NCBI GenBank assembly: GCA_016185125.1
Contig: JACPOC010000014.1
Coordinates: forward strand, 1 to 37,619
Length of the DNA stretch: 37,619 nt
Source: Bacteroidota bacterium
GTDB taxonomy: Bacteria > Bacteroidota > Bacteroidia > B-17B0 > Aurantibacillaceae
Reading direction: 5' to 3'
Shown here: piece after piece, positions 24,749 through 34,986 of the stretch
Layout of the letters: each line of letters opens with the position of its first letter
How positions within the stretch are numbered: position 1 is the stretch's first letter
Made by a program: the position numbers and the translations under genes
Notes under the pieces: model-generated
The model's input: the letters and a program-made list of their open reading frames with translations, nothing else
Database searches by the model: none
Told to the model about the DNA's origin: nothing

Positions 24749-26377
24749 ATGGACTTAGATTTTAATAAAAACGACGATAAAATGCGTTTGCTTATTAGCC
24801 AAATGGAGCAACGCCTGCAAAAAATATATTTAGGTGGAGGAAAACAACGCATTGATAAATTGCACGAGCAAGGCAAAATGAGCGCGCGCGAACGTATTGA
24901 TTTTTTATTGGATAAAAATTCAAATAGAATTGAAGTTGGCGCTTTTGCCGGATATGAAATGTATGCCGAGCATGGCGGTTGCCCGGCCGGCGGTGTGGTA
25001 ATTGTTATTGGTTATGTTAGCGGAAAACAATGCATAGTGGTGGCTAACGATGCCACGGTTAAAGCAGGCGCATGGTTTCCTATTACAGGAAAGAAAAACT
25101 TACGCGCGCAGGAAATAGCCATGGAAAACCGTTTGCCAATCATTTATCTGGTAGATAGCGCGGGCGTTTATTTACCGCTGCAAGATGAAATTTTTCCTGA
25201 CAAAGAACATTTCGGAAGAATATTTCGCAATAACGCTATTATGAGCAGCGAAGGAATTTTACAAATTTCCGCTGTAATGGGAAGCTGTGTTGCAGGGGGC
25301 GCTTACCTGCCCATTATGAGCGATGAAGCCATGATTGTGGATAAAACCGGCTCTATTTTTTTAGCCGGAAGTTATTTGGTAAAAGCGGCCATAGGCGAAA
25401 ATATTGATAACGAAACTTTAGGTGGAGCCACAACACACTGCGAAGTAAGCGGTGTTACTGATTATAAATGCAAGGACGATGCCGATTGCCTCACACGCAT
25501 TCGTAACATTATGAGCAAGGTGGGCGATTATAACAAAGCCGGATTTAACCGCGAAAAACCAATGCTTCCAAAAAAAGAGGTGAAAGAAGTGTATGGAATT
25601 ATACCCGACGTGCGTGATAAACAATACGATATGCGCGAAATTATTATGCGCTTAACCGATAACAGCGAGTTTGATGAGTATAAAGAATTATACGGGCAAT
25701 CCATCATTTGCGCTTACGCTCGCATAGATGGCTGGGCAGTTGGTATTGTGGCTAATCAACGAAAGGTTGTAAAAAGCAAAAAAGGCGAAATGCAGTTTGG
25801 CGGAGTTATTTATAGCGATAGCGCCGATAAAGCCGCCAGGTTTATAATGAATTGTAATCAAAAGAAAATTCCTTTGGTTTTTTTACAGGATGCCACAGGC
25901 TTTATGGTAGGCTCTCGAAGCGAACAAGGAGGCATTATTAAAGACGGAGCCAAATTAGTTAGCGCCATGGCAAACAGTGTAGTTCCTAAATTTACTATTA
26001 TAATAGGCAACAGTTATGGCGCGGCAAATTATGCCATGTGTGGTAAGGCTTATGATCCACGATTGATAGTAGGCTGGCCAACTGCACAGGTTGCAGTAAT
26101 GGGAGGCGCGCAGGCCGCAAAAGTTTTAGTGCAGATTGAAGTGGCAAGTTTAAAAGCTAAAGGCGAAGTTATTACCCCCGAAAAAGAAGTGGAATTATAT
26201 AATAAAATTAAAGACCGTTACGATACCCAAACCACACCTTATTACGCCGCCGCACGCATTTGGCTGGATGCAATTATCGACCCTACCGATACCCGAAAGG
26301 TAATTAGTATGGGCATTGAAATGGCCAACCATTCCCCTATTACAAAACGTTATAATTTGGGCGTTTTGCAAACGTAA
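24749..26377 (+). CDS. Acyl-CoA carboxylase carboxyltransferase (beta) subunit, methylcrotonyl/propionyl-CoA type
   Basis: 542 residues, the full length of a biotin-dependent carboxyltransferase with two crotonase-like halves. N-terminal half: LHEQGKMSARERIDFLLD, then GGCPAGGVV and VKAGAWFPITGKKNLRAQEI; YLVDSAGVYLPLQDEIFPDK with EHFGRIFRN is the hallmark of the methylcrotonyl-CoA carboxylase group. C-terminal half: FLQDATGFMVGSRSEQGGII, IGNSYGAANYAMCGKAYDP and WPTAQVAVMGGAQAAKVL. It transfers carboxylate from biotin to an acyl-CoA in the cytoplasm. The substrate is not certain: MCC-like motifs favour 3-methylcrotonyl-CoA, but the methylmalonyl-CoA mutase genes 3 kb away would suit propionyl-CoA. 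No biotin carboxylase subunit is in the window. It begins 52 bases after the repeat array. Confidence 0.88.
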   Translation: MDLDFNKNDDKMRLLISQMEQRLQKIYLGGGKQRIDKLHEQGKMSARERIDFLLDKNSNRIEVGAFAGYEMYAEHGGCPAGGVVIVIGYVSGKQCIVVANDATVKAGAWFPITGKKNLRAQEIAMENRLPIIYLVDSAGVYLPLQDEIFPDKEHFGRIFRNNAIMSSEGILQISAVMGSCVAGGAYLPIMSDEAMIVDKTGSIFLAGSYLVKAAIGENIDNETLGGATTHCEVSGVTDYKCKDDADCLTRIRNIMSKVGDYNKAGFNREKPMLPKKEVKEVYGIIPDVRDKQYDMREIIMRLTDNSEFDEYKELYGQSIICAYARIDGWAVGIVANQRKVVKSKKGEMQFGGVIYSDSADKAARFIMNCNQKKIPLVFLQDATGFMVGSRSEQGGIIKDGAKLVSAMANSVVPKFTIIIGNSYGAANYAMCGKAYDPRLIVGWPTAQVAVMGGAQAAKVLVQIEVASLKAKGEVITPEKEVELYNKIKDRYDTQTTPYYAAARIWLDAIIDPTDTRKVISMGIEMANHSPITKRYNLGVLQT

Positions 26378-26509
26378 TTATAATTTGTATGAATACGAAT
26401 ATTTCAAAATAAATTAAAGTACACGAGGCAACCGTTAGTTATTTAGCTTTAAAAAGAAAGCATCGCTCACAAAGCTTTATAATATATCAATTTTATATTT
26501 TACACCCTC

Positions 26510-28342
26510 TTACTTCAACTTATTAATAAAGCCATCAATTTCCGCTTTACAATTGGGCGAAAAAGAAATAGGCTGCGAACAAACGGTTTGGTTACAAACA
26601 AACAAGGACGGTTTGCCTAAATCAGGATAATGTCCGGGCTTTTCAACTTTAATTAATTTGGCGGGATGATAATAATGCTGCACTTGCTTTACCAGATTTT
26701 TTGTTTCTTCACTGTTAAAATCGTTAGATACAACAGTAAATACCAAATGATGTTTTATTAATTTAGATGTTGCCAAAACAAAATCTGCAATCAGTCGCTC
26801 TTCGTTTTTTAAAATTTTATCTACGCCTACTGATCGCAGGCTGGCTTCAGCGGGTTTAATTAATTCTTCCTCGCCGGTTAAATCGCTGTATTCAATTAAA
26901 AACCTTGCATACAAAGCGTTTTCTATCAGCACTTTTGTGGCGGCTCTTTTTCCGTTTAAAGTTACGGGCATTAAATTGGTTGAAAAATATCCGCCATTTT
27001 CTTTATCATACAATTTTTCGTTCACCATATTTTTAATATTCTCACACCTTACCAACCAAGTTGTATCATTTGTAAATTGATAAAGCTGTAACATAGCCAA
27101 TGCGGCATGCGCTTGCGTTTTTAAATACATTACATTTTTTTGAGCCGAATCGCCGGGCAAATCGCGCATTCGAGTAGTTGTGTTTTTATTATCAATAACG
27201 GTTTTAAACCAGCCTTGTTTTAAATACGCTTTACTTATAATTTTATTGGCGGTTAACACGGCCACATCCAAATCATTTTTATTTTGAGTGGCTTCATACA
27301 ACTTTAAAAATGCGCGTACAATTCTAAAATTAATATCGGTATAAAGCGTTTTATCAATTGGCGGGAAACCATATTTGGCGCGTTGGTTGGCAGGTAATTT
27401 AAAATATTTTTCGGGAGAGATTACAACATTAATATCCTTAAGATCAATGTATTCCTCCTGGCTATTATAAAACAAACTATCTTCTTTAGAAAACATGGAA
27501 GTTAAAAGATAAGTTCGTAAAAGATTAGCTTCATTCAGCCATTTTTTATCGCCGGTTGCCATAAAGGCTTCGGAATAATTATGCAACACTCCGGCCTGAT
27601 ACTCGGTTCTTTTTTCGGGTTGCGCGCCTTTCCAGCTTCTGCCCGAAGAGCAGCCAAAGTATACACCTCCGGCCATGCGGTCGCTTATTTTAGCATACTG
27701 GTTTAATGATTTTAAAGCCTTGCCCATATCTTTTGATTGTCTATCGGTTTTATTTAACCAAAAACATAATTCAACAGGCTGATACAATGGAATTTTTAAT
27801 CTATAGCCCCAGCCGTAATACAAACTATCGTAAAAATAATCGAGTTGTTTATAGGCTTTTTTATATAATTCGGGTAAGCCCGATTTATCGGCAGGCTCAG
27901 AGGAAAAGAAATCGTTATTTTGAATACTAATTTTTCCAGCTTTATAATCCGTTAAAAACTCGGTTAAAATTGGTTTAAAAACATTTGGCTTTCTGTTTCC
28001 CTGAATAGCGTTTAACTGATTTCCCTCCGAGTCAAGAAAAATAAGCGCGGGCCAGCCCCATTCCAAAAAACGTGCGCCTACATCGGGCTGTGCTTCGGCA
28101 TCGGCCTTTATGGCAATAAAATTTTGATTGATAATACGGATGATGGCAGTATCGGTATAAGTTTTTTCTTCCATTAAATTGCAAGCCGTACACCACTCAG
28201 TGCCTACATCTAAAAAAACGGGTTTACCTTGGGCCTTGGCTTTTTTAAAAGGAGCCTCGCCCCAGGCATACCAATTAATTTTTTGCTGCGCGTTTAAAAT
28301 AACAAAACAAAAGATAAATAAAGAAGATATATAGTTTTTCAT
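26510..28342 (-). CDS. YyaL/DUF255-like thioredoxin-domain protein, exported
   Basis: 610 residues. A signal peptide (1-19, FVILNAQ) precedes a thioredoxin-like domain with WCTAC (Trp50, Cys51, Cys54) in GKPVFLDVGTEWCTACNLME, and the strand NFIAIKADAEAQPDVGARF. The remainder (about 140-560) is a helical alpha/alpha-toroid resembling the N-acylglucosamine epimerase-like part of YyaL/SSP411 proteins: for example GGVYFGCSSGRSW, YNSQEEY, KENGGYFSTN. Unlike the cytoplasmic YyaL group (CHWCHVM active site), this one is exported and has CxxC as CTAC. Role unknown; perhaps a periplasmic disulfide-linked enzyme. No operon partner: it converges on the carboxyltransferase gene and diverges from the DUF7935-like gene. 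Confidence 0.78.
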   Translation of the reverse strand: MKNYISSLFIFCFVILNAQQKINWYAWGEAPFKKAKAQGKPVFLDVGTEWCTACNLMEEKTYTDTAIIRIINQNFIAIKADAEAQPDVGARFLEWGWPALIFLDSEGNQLNAIQGNRKPNVFKPILTEFLTDYKAGKISIQNNDFFSSEPADKSGLPELYKKAYKQLDYFYDSLYYGWGYRLKIPLYQPVELCFWLNKTDRQSKDMGKALKSLNQYAKISDRMAGGVYFGCSSGRSWKGAQPEKRTEYQAGVLHNYSEAFMATGDKKWLNEANLLRTYLLTSMFSKEDSLFYNSQEEYIDLKDINVVISPEKYFKLPANQRAKYGFPPIDKTLYTDINFRIVRAFLKLYEATQNKNDLDVAVLTANKIISKAYLKQGWFKTVIDNKNTTTRMRDLPGDSAQKNVMYLKTQAHAALAMLQLYQFTNDTTWLVRCENIKNMVNEKLYDKENGGYFSTNLMPVTLNGKRAATKVLIENALYARFLIEYSDLTGEEELIKPAEASLRSVGVDKILKNEERLIADFVLATSKLIKHHLVFTVVSNDFNSEETKNLVKQVQHYYHPAKLIKVEKPGHYPDLGKPSLFVCNQTVCSQPISFSPNCKAEIDGFINKLK

Positions 28343-28561
28343 AAAAGATGATTTATGTAATTAGACGTGTAAAGTAATAAAACCTTACAAAACTGCTGCA
28401 TTTATTTTATAACCCATTTTAAATTAATTAAAAATGCCAAAGAAAAAGGTTTTAAATATTAATTATTTTAGCGACTTTTATACAGAGCTTAAATTATAAA
28501 TACAGGAATTTTTTAGCTTCAATTTTTAAAAGGAATATAAGTTAATATTAAAAATTTAATT

Positions 28562-29116
28562 ATGGATGGATTAGTAGAAATATTAAAGATTATTTTGCCT
28601 GCGGGGGCTGTATTTGCAGCAGCGTATTTATTGGTACAAAAATTTTTAAATAATGAGCAAAAACGAAGAGATCATGAACTTAAAAAAGCGTCATTAGCCT
28701 CCATTACACCGTTAAAAATTCAGGCTTATGAACGTATTGTTATTTTCCTGGAAAGAATACATCCAAACACTTTGGTAGTGCGGGTAAATAAACATGGCGC
28801 CACGGCACATCAATTACATTTAGAGCTTATAAAAGCAATTAAATCAGAATACGAGCATAATTTATCTCAGCAAATATATCTTAGCCACAATGCTTGGGAA
28901 CTTGTAAAAACTTCTAAAGAAGAAATAATAAAACTGGTTAATATTTCAGCCACTAAAGTTCCGCATGATAATTCAAGTAACGATTTGGCAATGATGGTAC
29001 TAAACATTACTTCTAATCTTGATAAAAGAATGCCTAATGAAGTGGCACTTGAATATATTAAAAAAGAAATTGCCAGATCTTCTGATTCTTTCATCTCTTC
29101 AAAAATATCAGATTAA
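28562..29116 (+). CDS. Conserved Bacteroidota membrane-anchored protein (DUF7935-like)
   Basis: 184 residues with a single N-terminal membrane helix (about 6-26, ILKIILPAGAVFAAAYLLVQ), then a cytoplasmic charged helical part with ITPLKIQAYERIVIFLERI, HPNTLVVRV, HGATAHQLHLELIKAIKSEY, EHNLSQQIYLSHNAWELVKT and KEEIIKLVNISA. This is the profile of a conserved Bacteroidota family that I remember as DUF7935, often encoded just before methylmalonyl-CoA mutase. It is 38 bases upstream of mutA on the same strand, so the three genes are probably one operon, but no link to the enzyme is established. The remembered family name should be checked. Confidence 0.65.
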   Translation: MDGLVEILKIILPAGAVFAAAYLLVQKFLNNEQKRRDHELKKASLASITPLKIQAYERIVIFLERIHPNTLVVRVNKHGATAHQLHLELIKAIKSEYEHNLSQQIYLSHNAWELVKTSKEEIIKLVNISATKVPHDNSSNDLAMMVLNITSNLDKRMPNEVALEYIKKEIARSSDSFISSKISD

Positions 29117-29154
29117 TTCTGCTTTATCTAATGATTAAAAATTACTAAATATTA

Positions 29155-30510
29155 ATGAGGAAATTATTCTCGGAATTTACACCGGTTACTGCCCAACAAT
29201 GGAAAGATCAACTCACAAAAGATTTGAAAGGGATTGATTTTGAAACCTTGCAATGGAAAACCAACAACGGCATTATCATTAAGCCGTTTTACACCGCCGA
29301 AGATATTAAAGAAACCAAAGCACCCTTATTTGTTACTGCCAATTGGGATATCTGCGAACATATTACTGTATCGGATGAAAAAAAAGCAAATGCAAAAGCT
29401 CTTGCCGCTTTAAAAGGGGGGGCCAGCGGCCTGTCGTTTTATATTCATAAAAAAATTGATACAATCGCTCTGTTAAAAAACATTTCTTTACATCACATCT
29501 ATTCGCAGTTTTTTATCAGCAACGATGCTTTACATATTTTAAGCGATCTAAAAGATTATTATGGAAAAGTTAATGAGTTTGAAGGGAAAATAAAATGCTT
29601 TGTAAATATCGATCCGCTCTGCCTGCTCGCATTTTATGGTGAATGGCACACCAATCAATCAAAAGATCTTTTAGTTGTTGATCAACTTGTGCATATCCCG
29701 GTTAATGTTAGCCTCTATCAGGAAGCCGGCGCAAATTCCGTAAACGAACTGGCTATAGGTCTTGCGCATCTTAACGAATATTTTAATTATTTAAATGAAA
29801 ATAAAATTTTAAGCAATAAAACATTGCATTTCATTTTTTCAGTCAATGGTAGTTTTTATAATGAAATTGCAAAATTAAGAGCCTTTCGAAAATTAGTAGC
29901 TCTTTTGCAAGAGCAGTACGGTGTCAATTTTCCAATACACATTCATGGTCAAACTGCGCAAATAAACAAAAGTAGTCTTGATGCCTACACCAATATGTTA
30001 CGCACAACTACCGAAGGAATGAGCGCTGTGTTGGGCGGATGCAACAGCTTATCCATATTATCTTTTAATGAGGGATTTGAAGAGTCGAGCGATTTCAGTT
30101 CAAGAATTTCAAGAAATCAACAGCATATTTTAAAAGAAGAAAGTTATCTTAACAAAGTTGCCGATATTTCCGCCGGCTCTTATTATATCGAAACACTTAC
30201 CGATGAGTTGGCCCAAAAAGCATGGGAGCAGTTTAAAGTAATTGAAAGCAAAGGAGGCTTTATTGCCTGCATACAAAATAATTTTATTCAGGAACTCATC
30301 TCAAAAGATGCAGCAGAACTTTTATCGGAAGTTAAAGAAGGAAAAATAACGCTGGTAGGAGTTAATAAATATCATAATATCAAAGAGGGCGCTCCTTCAA
30401 AAGTATTTATGGTAAAAAGCAAGGAAACAACTAAACCTTCCTTCAATCGTGTAAAACCCATTCGATTAGCTTATTCATTTGAAGAAGAAAAGTTGAATGC
30501 AAATAGTTAA
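29155..30510 (+). CDS. mutA: Methylmalonyl-CoA mutase small (beta) subunit
   Basis: 451 residues. The N-terminus MRKLFSEFTPVTAQQWKDQL and the DLKG.DFETLQWKT..GI.IKPFYT segment are typical of the small subunit. The body is a TIM-barrel mutase domain with VNVSLYQEAGANSVNELAI, GCNSLSILSFNEGFEESSDF and [18 protein letters not shown]. It has no adenosylcobalamin-binding domain: the chain ends at about 450, without the Asp-x-His-x-x-Gly module, shorter than the approximately 630-residue small subunits of Propionibacterium. The role is structural; it pairs with MutB. The gene is followed after 43 bases by mutB. The small subunit has clearly diverged from a catalytic barrel, as expected. Confidence 0.92.
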   Translation: MRKLFSEFTPVTAQQWKDQLTKDLKGIDFETLQWKTNNGIIIKPFYTAEDIKETKAPLFVTANWDICEHITVSDEKKANAKALAALKGGASGLSFYIHKKIDTIALLKNISLHHIYSQFFISNDALHILSDLKDYYGKVNEFEGKIKCFVNIDPLCLLAFYGEWHTNQSKDLLVVDQLVHIPVNVSLYQEAGANSVNELAIGLAHLNEYFNYLNENKILSNKTLHFIFSVNGSFYNEIAKLRAFRKLVALLQEQYGVNFPIHIHGQTAQINKSSLDAYTNMLRTTTEGMSAVLGGCNSLSILSFNEGFEESSDFSSRISRNQQHILKEESYLNKVADISAGSYYIETLTDELAQKAWEQFKVIESKGGFIACIQNNFIQELISKDAAELLSEVKEGKITLVGVNKYHNIKEGAPSKVFMVKSKETTKPSFNRVKPIRLAYSFEEEKLNANS

Positions 30511-30553
30511 ATAAAATTTTACAACAACAAAGAAATCGGTTATAAAAAATTAT

Positions 30554-32683
30554 ATGCGTAAAAATTTTTCAAATATAAAATACCAAACCGTTAGTAAACC
30601 GGAAACTCCGGTTAAACAAGCGCCTTTTGTAACCGCGGAACAAATAGAATTACAACCTGTTTATACGTTAGATGATATCAAAGAAGTTGAGCATCTGAAT
30701 TTTGGTGCCGGAACTCCGCCTTTTTTACGCGGTCCCTATTCCAGCATGTATGTACAAAACCCATGGACGGTAAGGCAATACGCGGGATTTAGTACCGCTG
30801 AAGAAAGCAATGCCTTTTATCGTAGAAATTTAGCGGGCGGCCAAAAGGGATTATCTGTAGCTTTTGACCTTGCCACCCACCGTGGCTACGACAGCGATCA
30901 TGAACGTGTTACAGGCGATGTAGGAAAAGCAGGAGTAGCTATTGATAGCATTCTGGACATGAAAGTTCTTTTTGATCAGATTCCTTTAGATCAAATGAGT
31001 GTATCAATGACCATGAATGGTGCGGTACTTCCAATACTGGCTTTTTACATTGTAGCTGCCGAGGAACAAGGAGTATCGATGGATAAATTAACTGGCACCA
31101 TACAAAATGATATTCTGAAAGAATTTATGGTGAGGAATACTTACATCTATCCTCCCTCCCACTCCATGAAAATAATCGCGGATATTTTTGAATTTACTTC
31201 TCAAAAAATGCCGAAGTTCAACTCCATCTCCATCAGCGGTTATCACATGCAGGAAGCAGGAGCTACAGCTGATATTGAATTGGCTTATACCCTTGCCGAC
31301 GGATTGGAATATATACGAACAGGAATTAAAGCCGGCTTAGACATTGATGCATTTGCTCCAAGGCTCTCGTTCTTCTGGGCCATTGGCATGAATCATTTTA
31401 TGGAAATTGCAAAAATGCGGGCGGCAAGAATGTTATGGTCTAAAATTGTAAAACAATTCAATCCCAAATCAGCCAAGTCGATGGCTTTACGCACGCACTG
31501 CCAAACAAGCGGCTGGAGCTTAACCGAACAAGATCCGTTTAATAACGTTTCGCGAACTTGTATTGAAGCCTTGGCTGCCGCCATGGGTCACACTCAGAGT
31601 TTACATACTAATGCGCTGGATGAAGCCATTGCACTTCCAACAGACTTTAGTGCCCGCATTGCCCGAAACACTCAAATTTACTTACAGCATGAAACTGCTA
31701 TTTGTAAAGTTGTTGATCCGTGGGCAGGATCTTATTATGTAGAAAGTTTAACAAACGAACTCGCACAAAAAGCATGGGAACTAATAGAGGAAGTAGAAAA
31801 GCTTGGAGGTATGGCCGCGGCTATTGAAACGGGTATTCCAAAAATGCGCATTGAAGAAGCCGCCGCACGGAAGCAAGCCCGGATTGACAGCGGAAAAGAT
31901 ATTATAGTTGGCGTTAACGCTTTTAAAACAGATGAAAAAACAGATATCGAAATTCTTGATGTTGACAATGCGAAAGTGCGCAATCAACAATTAGAAAGAT
32001 TGAAAAAATTAAAAGAAGTACGAAACTCATCTGAAGTAAAAAAGACTCTTGACGCATTGACAGAATGTGCCACAACGGGAAAAGGAAATTTACTTGAACT
32101 GGCTGTAAACGCCGCACGCGCAAGAGCCACCTTAGGTGAAATTTCTTACAGTCTTGAAAAGGTTTTTGGAAGATATAAAGCAAACATCCGTTCTATAGCG
32201 GGAGTTTACAGTAAAGAAATAAGTATGGATAAATATTTTGCTAAAGCACGTGAGCTGGCTGATAAATTCGCGGAGCTTGACGGACGCCGCCCTCGTATAA
32301 TGATCGCTAAAATGGGTCAGGATGGGCACGACCGGGGCGCTAAAGTTATTGCAACCAGTTTTGCCGATATGGGATTTGATGTGGATATTGGCCCCTTATT
32401 TCAAACCCCTGCAGAAGCGGCCAGGCAGGCTGTGGAAAACGACGTACATATTTTAGGAATTTCTAGTTTAGCGGCAGGACACAAAACGTTAGTTCCTCAG
32501 GTAATTGAAGATCTTAAAAAATATAACCGAGGGGATATTATGATTGTTGCCGGCGGAGTAATTCCACAGCAGGATTATGATTTTTTATATGCAGCCGGAG
32601 TTAGCTTTGTCTTCGGACCCGGAACCGTAATTTCAAAAAGTGCTATTGGTATTTTAGAAAAGCTGATATCAAAAATTGAATAA
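30554..32683 (+). CDS. mutB: Methylmalonyl-CoA mutase large (alpha) subunit, B12-dependent
   Basis: 709 residues. The catalytic TIM barrel has [20 protein letters not shown] and [15 protein letters not shown] (substrate channel), [58 protein letters not shown] and [10 protein letters not shown], then [20 protein letters not shown]. The C-terminal cobalamin-binding domain carries DGHDRGAK with the axial ligand His592, [20 protein letters not shown] and the end [17 protein letters not shown]. This is the base-off/His-on enzyme that converts (R)-methylmalonyl-CoA to succinyl-CoA, for propionate use or production. No epimerase, MeaB/ArgK chaperone or cobalamin gene is in the window. The next gene starts three bases after its stop. 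Confidence 0.95.
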   Translation: MRKNFSNIKYQTVSKPETPVKQAPFVTAEQIELQPVYTLDDIKEVEHLNFGAGTPPFLRGPYSSMYVQNPWTVRQYAGFSTAEESNAFYRRNLAGGQKGLSVAFDLATHRGYDSDHERVTGDVGKAGVAIDSILDMKVLFDQIPLDQMSVSMTMNGAVLPILAFYIVAAEEQGVSMDKLTGTIQNDILKEFMVRNTYIYPPSHSMKIIADIFEFTSQKMPKFNSISISGYHMQEAGATADIELAYTLADGLEYIRTGIKAGLDIDAFAPRLSFFWAIGMNHFMEIAKMRAARMLWSKIVKQFNPKSAKSMALRTHCQTSGWSLTEQDPFNNVSRTCIEALAAAMGHTQSLHTNALDEAIALPTDFSARIARNTQIYLQHETAICKVVDPWAGSYYVESLTNELAQKAWELIEEVEKLGGMAAAIETGIPKMRIEEAAARKQARIDSGKDIIVGVNAFKTDEKTDIEILDVDNAKVRNQQLERLKKLKEVRNSSEVKKTLDALTECATTGKGNLLELAVNAARARATLGEISYSLEKVFGRYKANIRSIAGVYSKEISMDKYFAKARELADKFAELDGRRPRIMIAKMGQDGHDRGAKVIATSFADMGFDVDIGPLFQTPAEAARQAVENDVHILGISSLAAGHKTLVPQVIEDLKKYNRGDIMIVAGGVIPQQDYDFLYAAGVSFVFGPGTVISKSAIGILEKLISKIE

Positions 32684-32685
32684 GG

Positions 32686-34596
32686 GTGTGTGAACCTATA
32701 GTTTTGAATATATTGATCTATCATATTATAGCCGCTCATAGTTTACTTAAGCGAACCCTAGTACTGCTATGTTTTGTTTTCTGTTTTTTTAATTTATCCG
32801 CACAAGATAGAACGATCGACTCCTTAAAGAAAATTTTATCCCATTCAAACAATAAAAAAACAAAAGGGAATACAGCTCTACATCTGGGAGAAGTTTACTT
32901 TAACCAAGGAAATATGGCCGAGGCATTGGAATATTTTAATCGCGCTCTTTTAATCAGCGAACAAATAAATGATAAAAAAAACGCTGCAGAATCTCTTAAT
33001 AATATGGGCATTGTATTTAATCGTAACGGTAATCTGTTAAAATGCATTGAACTAATGGAGCAAAGTTTAAAATTAAAAATAGAAATAAAAGACACTCTGG
33101 GAATTGGCAAAGCTTACAATAATCTGGGTTATTTCTACGCATTGAAAGGTGAACAAAAAAAAGCTTACGATTATTATACCCACGCTCTAAAATTGCAAAA
33201 AGATAATTGTGATTCAACAGGGCAAGCTTACACACTTGTTAACCTTGGTAAAATTTATAGAAAAGACGGCAATTATAAAAAAGCAAAAGAATATTTTAAG
33301 GAGAGTTTATTATTGAGGGAACTAATTGATGACCAGCAGGGTGTGGCGGAATCCACTTTAGAACTTGGGCTAGTATCATTTATGATAAAAGATATAAAAT
33401 CTGCTACAATTTTTGCGCAACGTTCATTCAAAATAGCAAAAGAATTAAACAGATCTATTTTAATCAGGAATGCATCAGAACTCCTTTATAAAATTTATAA
33501 ATTTCAAAACAATCACGCCGATGCTTTAAAAATGCACGAACTTTTCACGCAAACCAAAGATAGTATTTCCAGCGAAAAAAACCGTAAGCTTTCCCTGCAA
33601 AAAGAATTGCAGATAACATTTGAGAAAAAAGCGGCCGCGGACAGCTTAAAAGCTTTTGAAGTTCATAAAATTGAAGAGCTAAAGCACGAGCAGGCAATTT
33701 CTAAACAGCGTTCTTATATTTACGGGGGAATTATTGCATTTATTTTAATGCTCGGCGTTACCATTATTTCGTTAAATGCCTATAAACAAAAGCAAAAGGA
33801 TAATAAATTAATTACGTTACAGAAACATTTAGTGGAAGCTAAGCAGAAAGAAATTATTGATTCAATTAACTATGCAAAAAAAATTCAAAGCACTCTTTTA
33901 GCCAACGAAGAATTAGTAAATAAACATCTTCCTTCTCATTTTGTAGTATTTAAACCAAAGGATATTGTGAGCGGTGATTTTTATTGGGCGACAATTAAAA
34001 ACAATAGATTTTATTTAGGTGTTTGCGATAGCACCGGCCATGGTGTGCCGGGGGCGTTTATGAGCCTTTTAAATATTTCATTCCTTAACGAAGCCATCAA
34101 CGAAAGAGGTATCATACATCCGCACAAGATCTTAAATTACGTTAGAGAACGGCTTATCAGCAATATTTCTAAAGATGGAAATCAGGATGGAATGGATGGC
34201 GTTCTTGTTTGTTTTGAAATTGTAAAGGATGAAAAAACCAAAATCACATATTCCGCGGCTAACAACGCCCCGCTAATAGTTCGGAACAATAGTTTACAAT
34301 ACTTGGGATATGATAAAATGCCAGTAGGTGCTGGATCCAAAACAGACCATTTTATTTTGAGAACTATTGATTATGATAAAGGCGATTTTCTTTATTTATT
34401 TACCGACGGATTTGCGGATCAGTTTGGAGGCTCGAAAGGTAAAAAATTTAAATCAAAAGCATTGAACCAATTATTGTTGGCTAATTCGGGGTTAAATATG
34501 GAAGAGCAAAAACAAAACCTGGAAGCTGAATTTGATAACTGGAAAGGAAATCTGGAACAAGTGGATGATGTTTGCATAATTGGGATTCAACTATAA
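32686..34596 (+). CDS. TPR-transmembrane-PP2C phosphatase (SpoIIE/SiaA-like)
   Basis: Up to 636 residues as read from GTG 32686; the first in-frame ATG comes much later, so the start is uncertain. A TTG at 32704 or 32713 would keep the signal segment ending LSAQ. After it come about six TPR repeats (about 60-290; for example LGEVYFNQGNMAEALEYFNR), a coiled coil, a membrane helix (about 342-365, YGGIIAFILMLGVTIISL), a linker AKKIQSTLLANEELV and a PP2C/SpoIIE phosphatase domain: DIVSGDFYW (about 424-432), DSTGHGVPGAFMSLLN (about 448), LYLFTDGFADQFGG (about 570) and a final DDVCIIGI. The conserved metal-binding Asp residues are present. It converges on siaC and siaB, so it is the likely SiaC phosphatase, i.e. 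a SiaA analogue that senses through TPRs instead of a HAMP module. Confidence 0.83.
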   Translation: MCEPIVLNILIYHIIAAHSLLKRTLVLLCFVFCFFNLSAQDRTIDSLKKILSHSNNKKTKGNTALHLGEVYFNQGNMAEALEYFNRALLISEQINDKKNAAESLNNMGIVFNRNGNLLKCIELMEQSLKLKIEIKDTLGIGKAYNNLGYFYALKGEQKKAYDYYTHALKLQKDNCDSTGQAYTLVNLGKIYRKDGNYKKAKEYFKESLLLRELIDDQQGVAESTLELGLVSFMIKDIKSATIFAQRSFKIAKELNRSILIRNASELLYKIYKFQNNHADALKMHELFTQTKDSISSEKNRKLSLQKELQITFEKKAAADSLKAFEVHKIEELKHEQAISKQRSYIYGGIIAFILMLGVTIISLNAYKQKQKDNKLITLQKHLVEAKQKEIIDSINYAKKIQSTLLANEELVNKHLPSHFVVFKPKDIVSGDFYWATIKNNRFYLGVCDSTGHGVPGAFMSLLNISFLNEAINERGIIHPHKILNYVRERLISNISKDGNQDGMDGVLVCFEIVKDEKTKITYSAANNAPLIVRNNSLQYLGYDKMPVGAGSKTDHFILRTIDYDKGDFLYLFTDGFADQFGGSKGKKFKSKALNQLLLANSGLNMEEQKQNLEAEFDNWKGNLEQVDDVCIIGIQL

Positions 34597-34614
34597 AAAA
34601 AATAAAACTTGCAC

Positions 34615-34986
34615 TTAATTCTGAATATATTCAAAAGGTAATTTAGTTAGTCTGGAAAAACGCTCGCCCGAAGCTAACATATCCAGGTCGTCCTCATCAT
34701 AATGCCATTTAACAGTAACGGCGGTTGATTTAGAGAGTTTTGCGGCTAACTCCGCGATTTTATACAGTTGTTTTGCAGAGGCTGTATTAAAGTATTCAAG
34801 GTTAAAAATAAATACGCTGCCCGATAAACCTTTATTGATATAATTATCCAGCCACTCCATCACCGGCGCATAAAAGGTAAATGCATCTTCAGGTAAAGAA
34901 CGTCCGGTAATTAATACCTCTTTCCTTTCAATACTCATTAATATGGCGGGACTGTCCTCAGTTCCTTCAATCTTTAAATCATCCAT
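34615..34986 (-). CDS. siaC: SiaC-family regulatory phosphoprotein (DUF1987)
   Basis: 123 residues from ATG at 34986; a TTG three bases upstream is also possible. The start overlaps the SiaB stop (TGATG), so translation is coupled. Family motifs are IEGTEDSPAILM, VLITGRSLPEDAFTFYAPVM with EWLDNYI, FNLEYFNTASAKQLYKI and WHYDEDD. The threonine in YFNTASAK is residue 68, which coincides with the phosphorylated Thr68 I recall for Pseudomonas aeruginosa SiaC. There SiaC, when dephosphorylated, activates the diguanylate cyclase SiaD; no cyclase is in this window, so the output partner is unknown here. Length and motifs are normal. Confidence 0.88.
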   Translation of the reverse strand: MDDLKIEGTEDSPAILMSIERKEVLITGRSLPEDAFTFYAPVMEWLDNYINKGLSGSVFIFNLEYFNTASAKQLYKIAELAAKLSKSTAVTVKWHYDEDDLDMLASGERFSRLTKLPFEYIQN

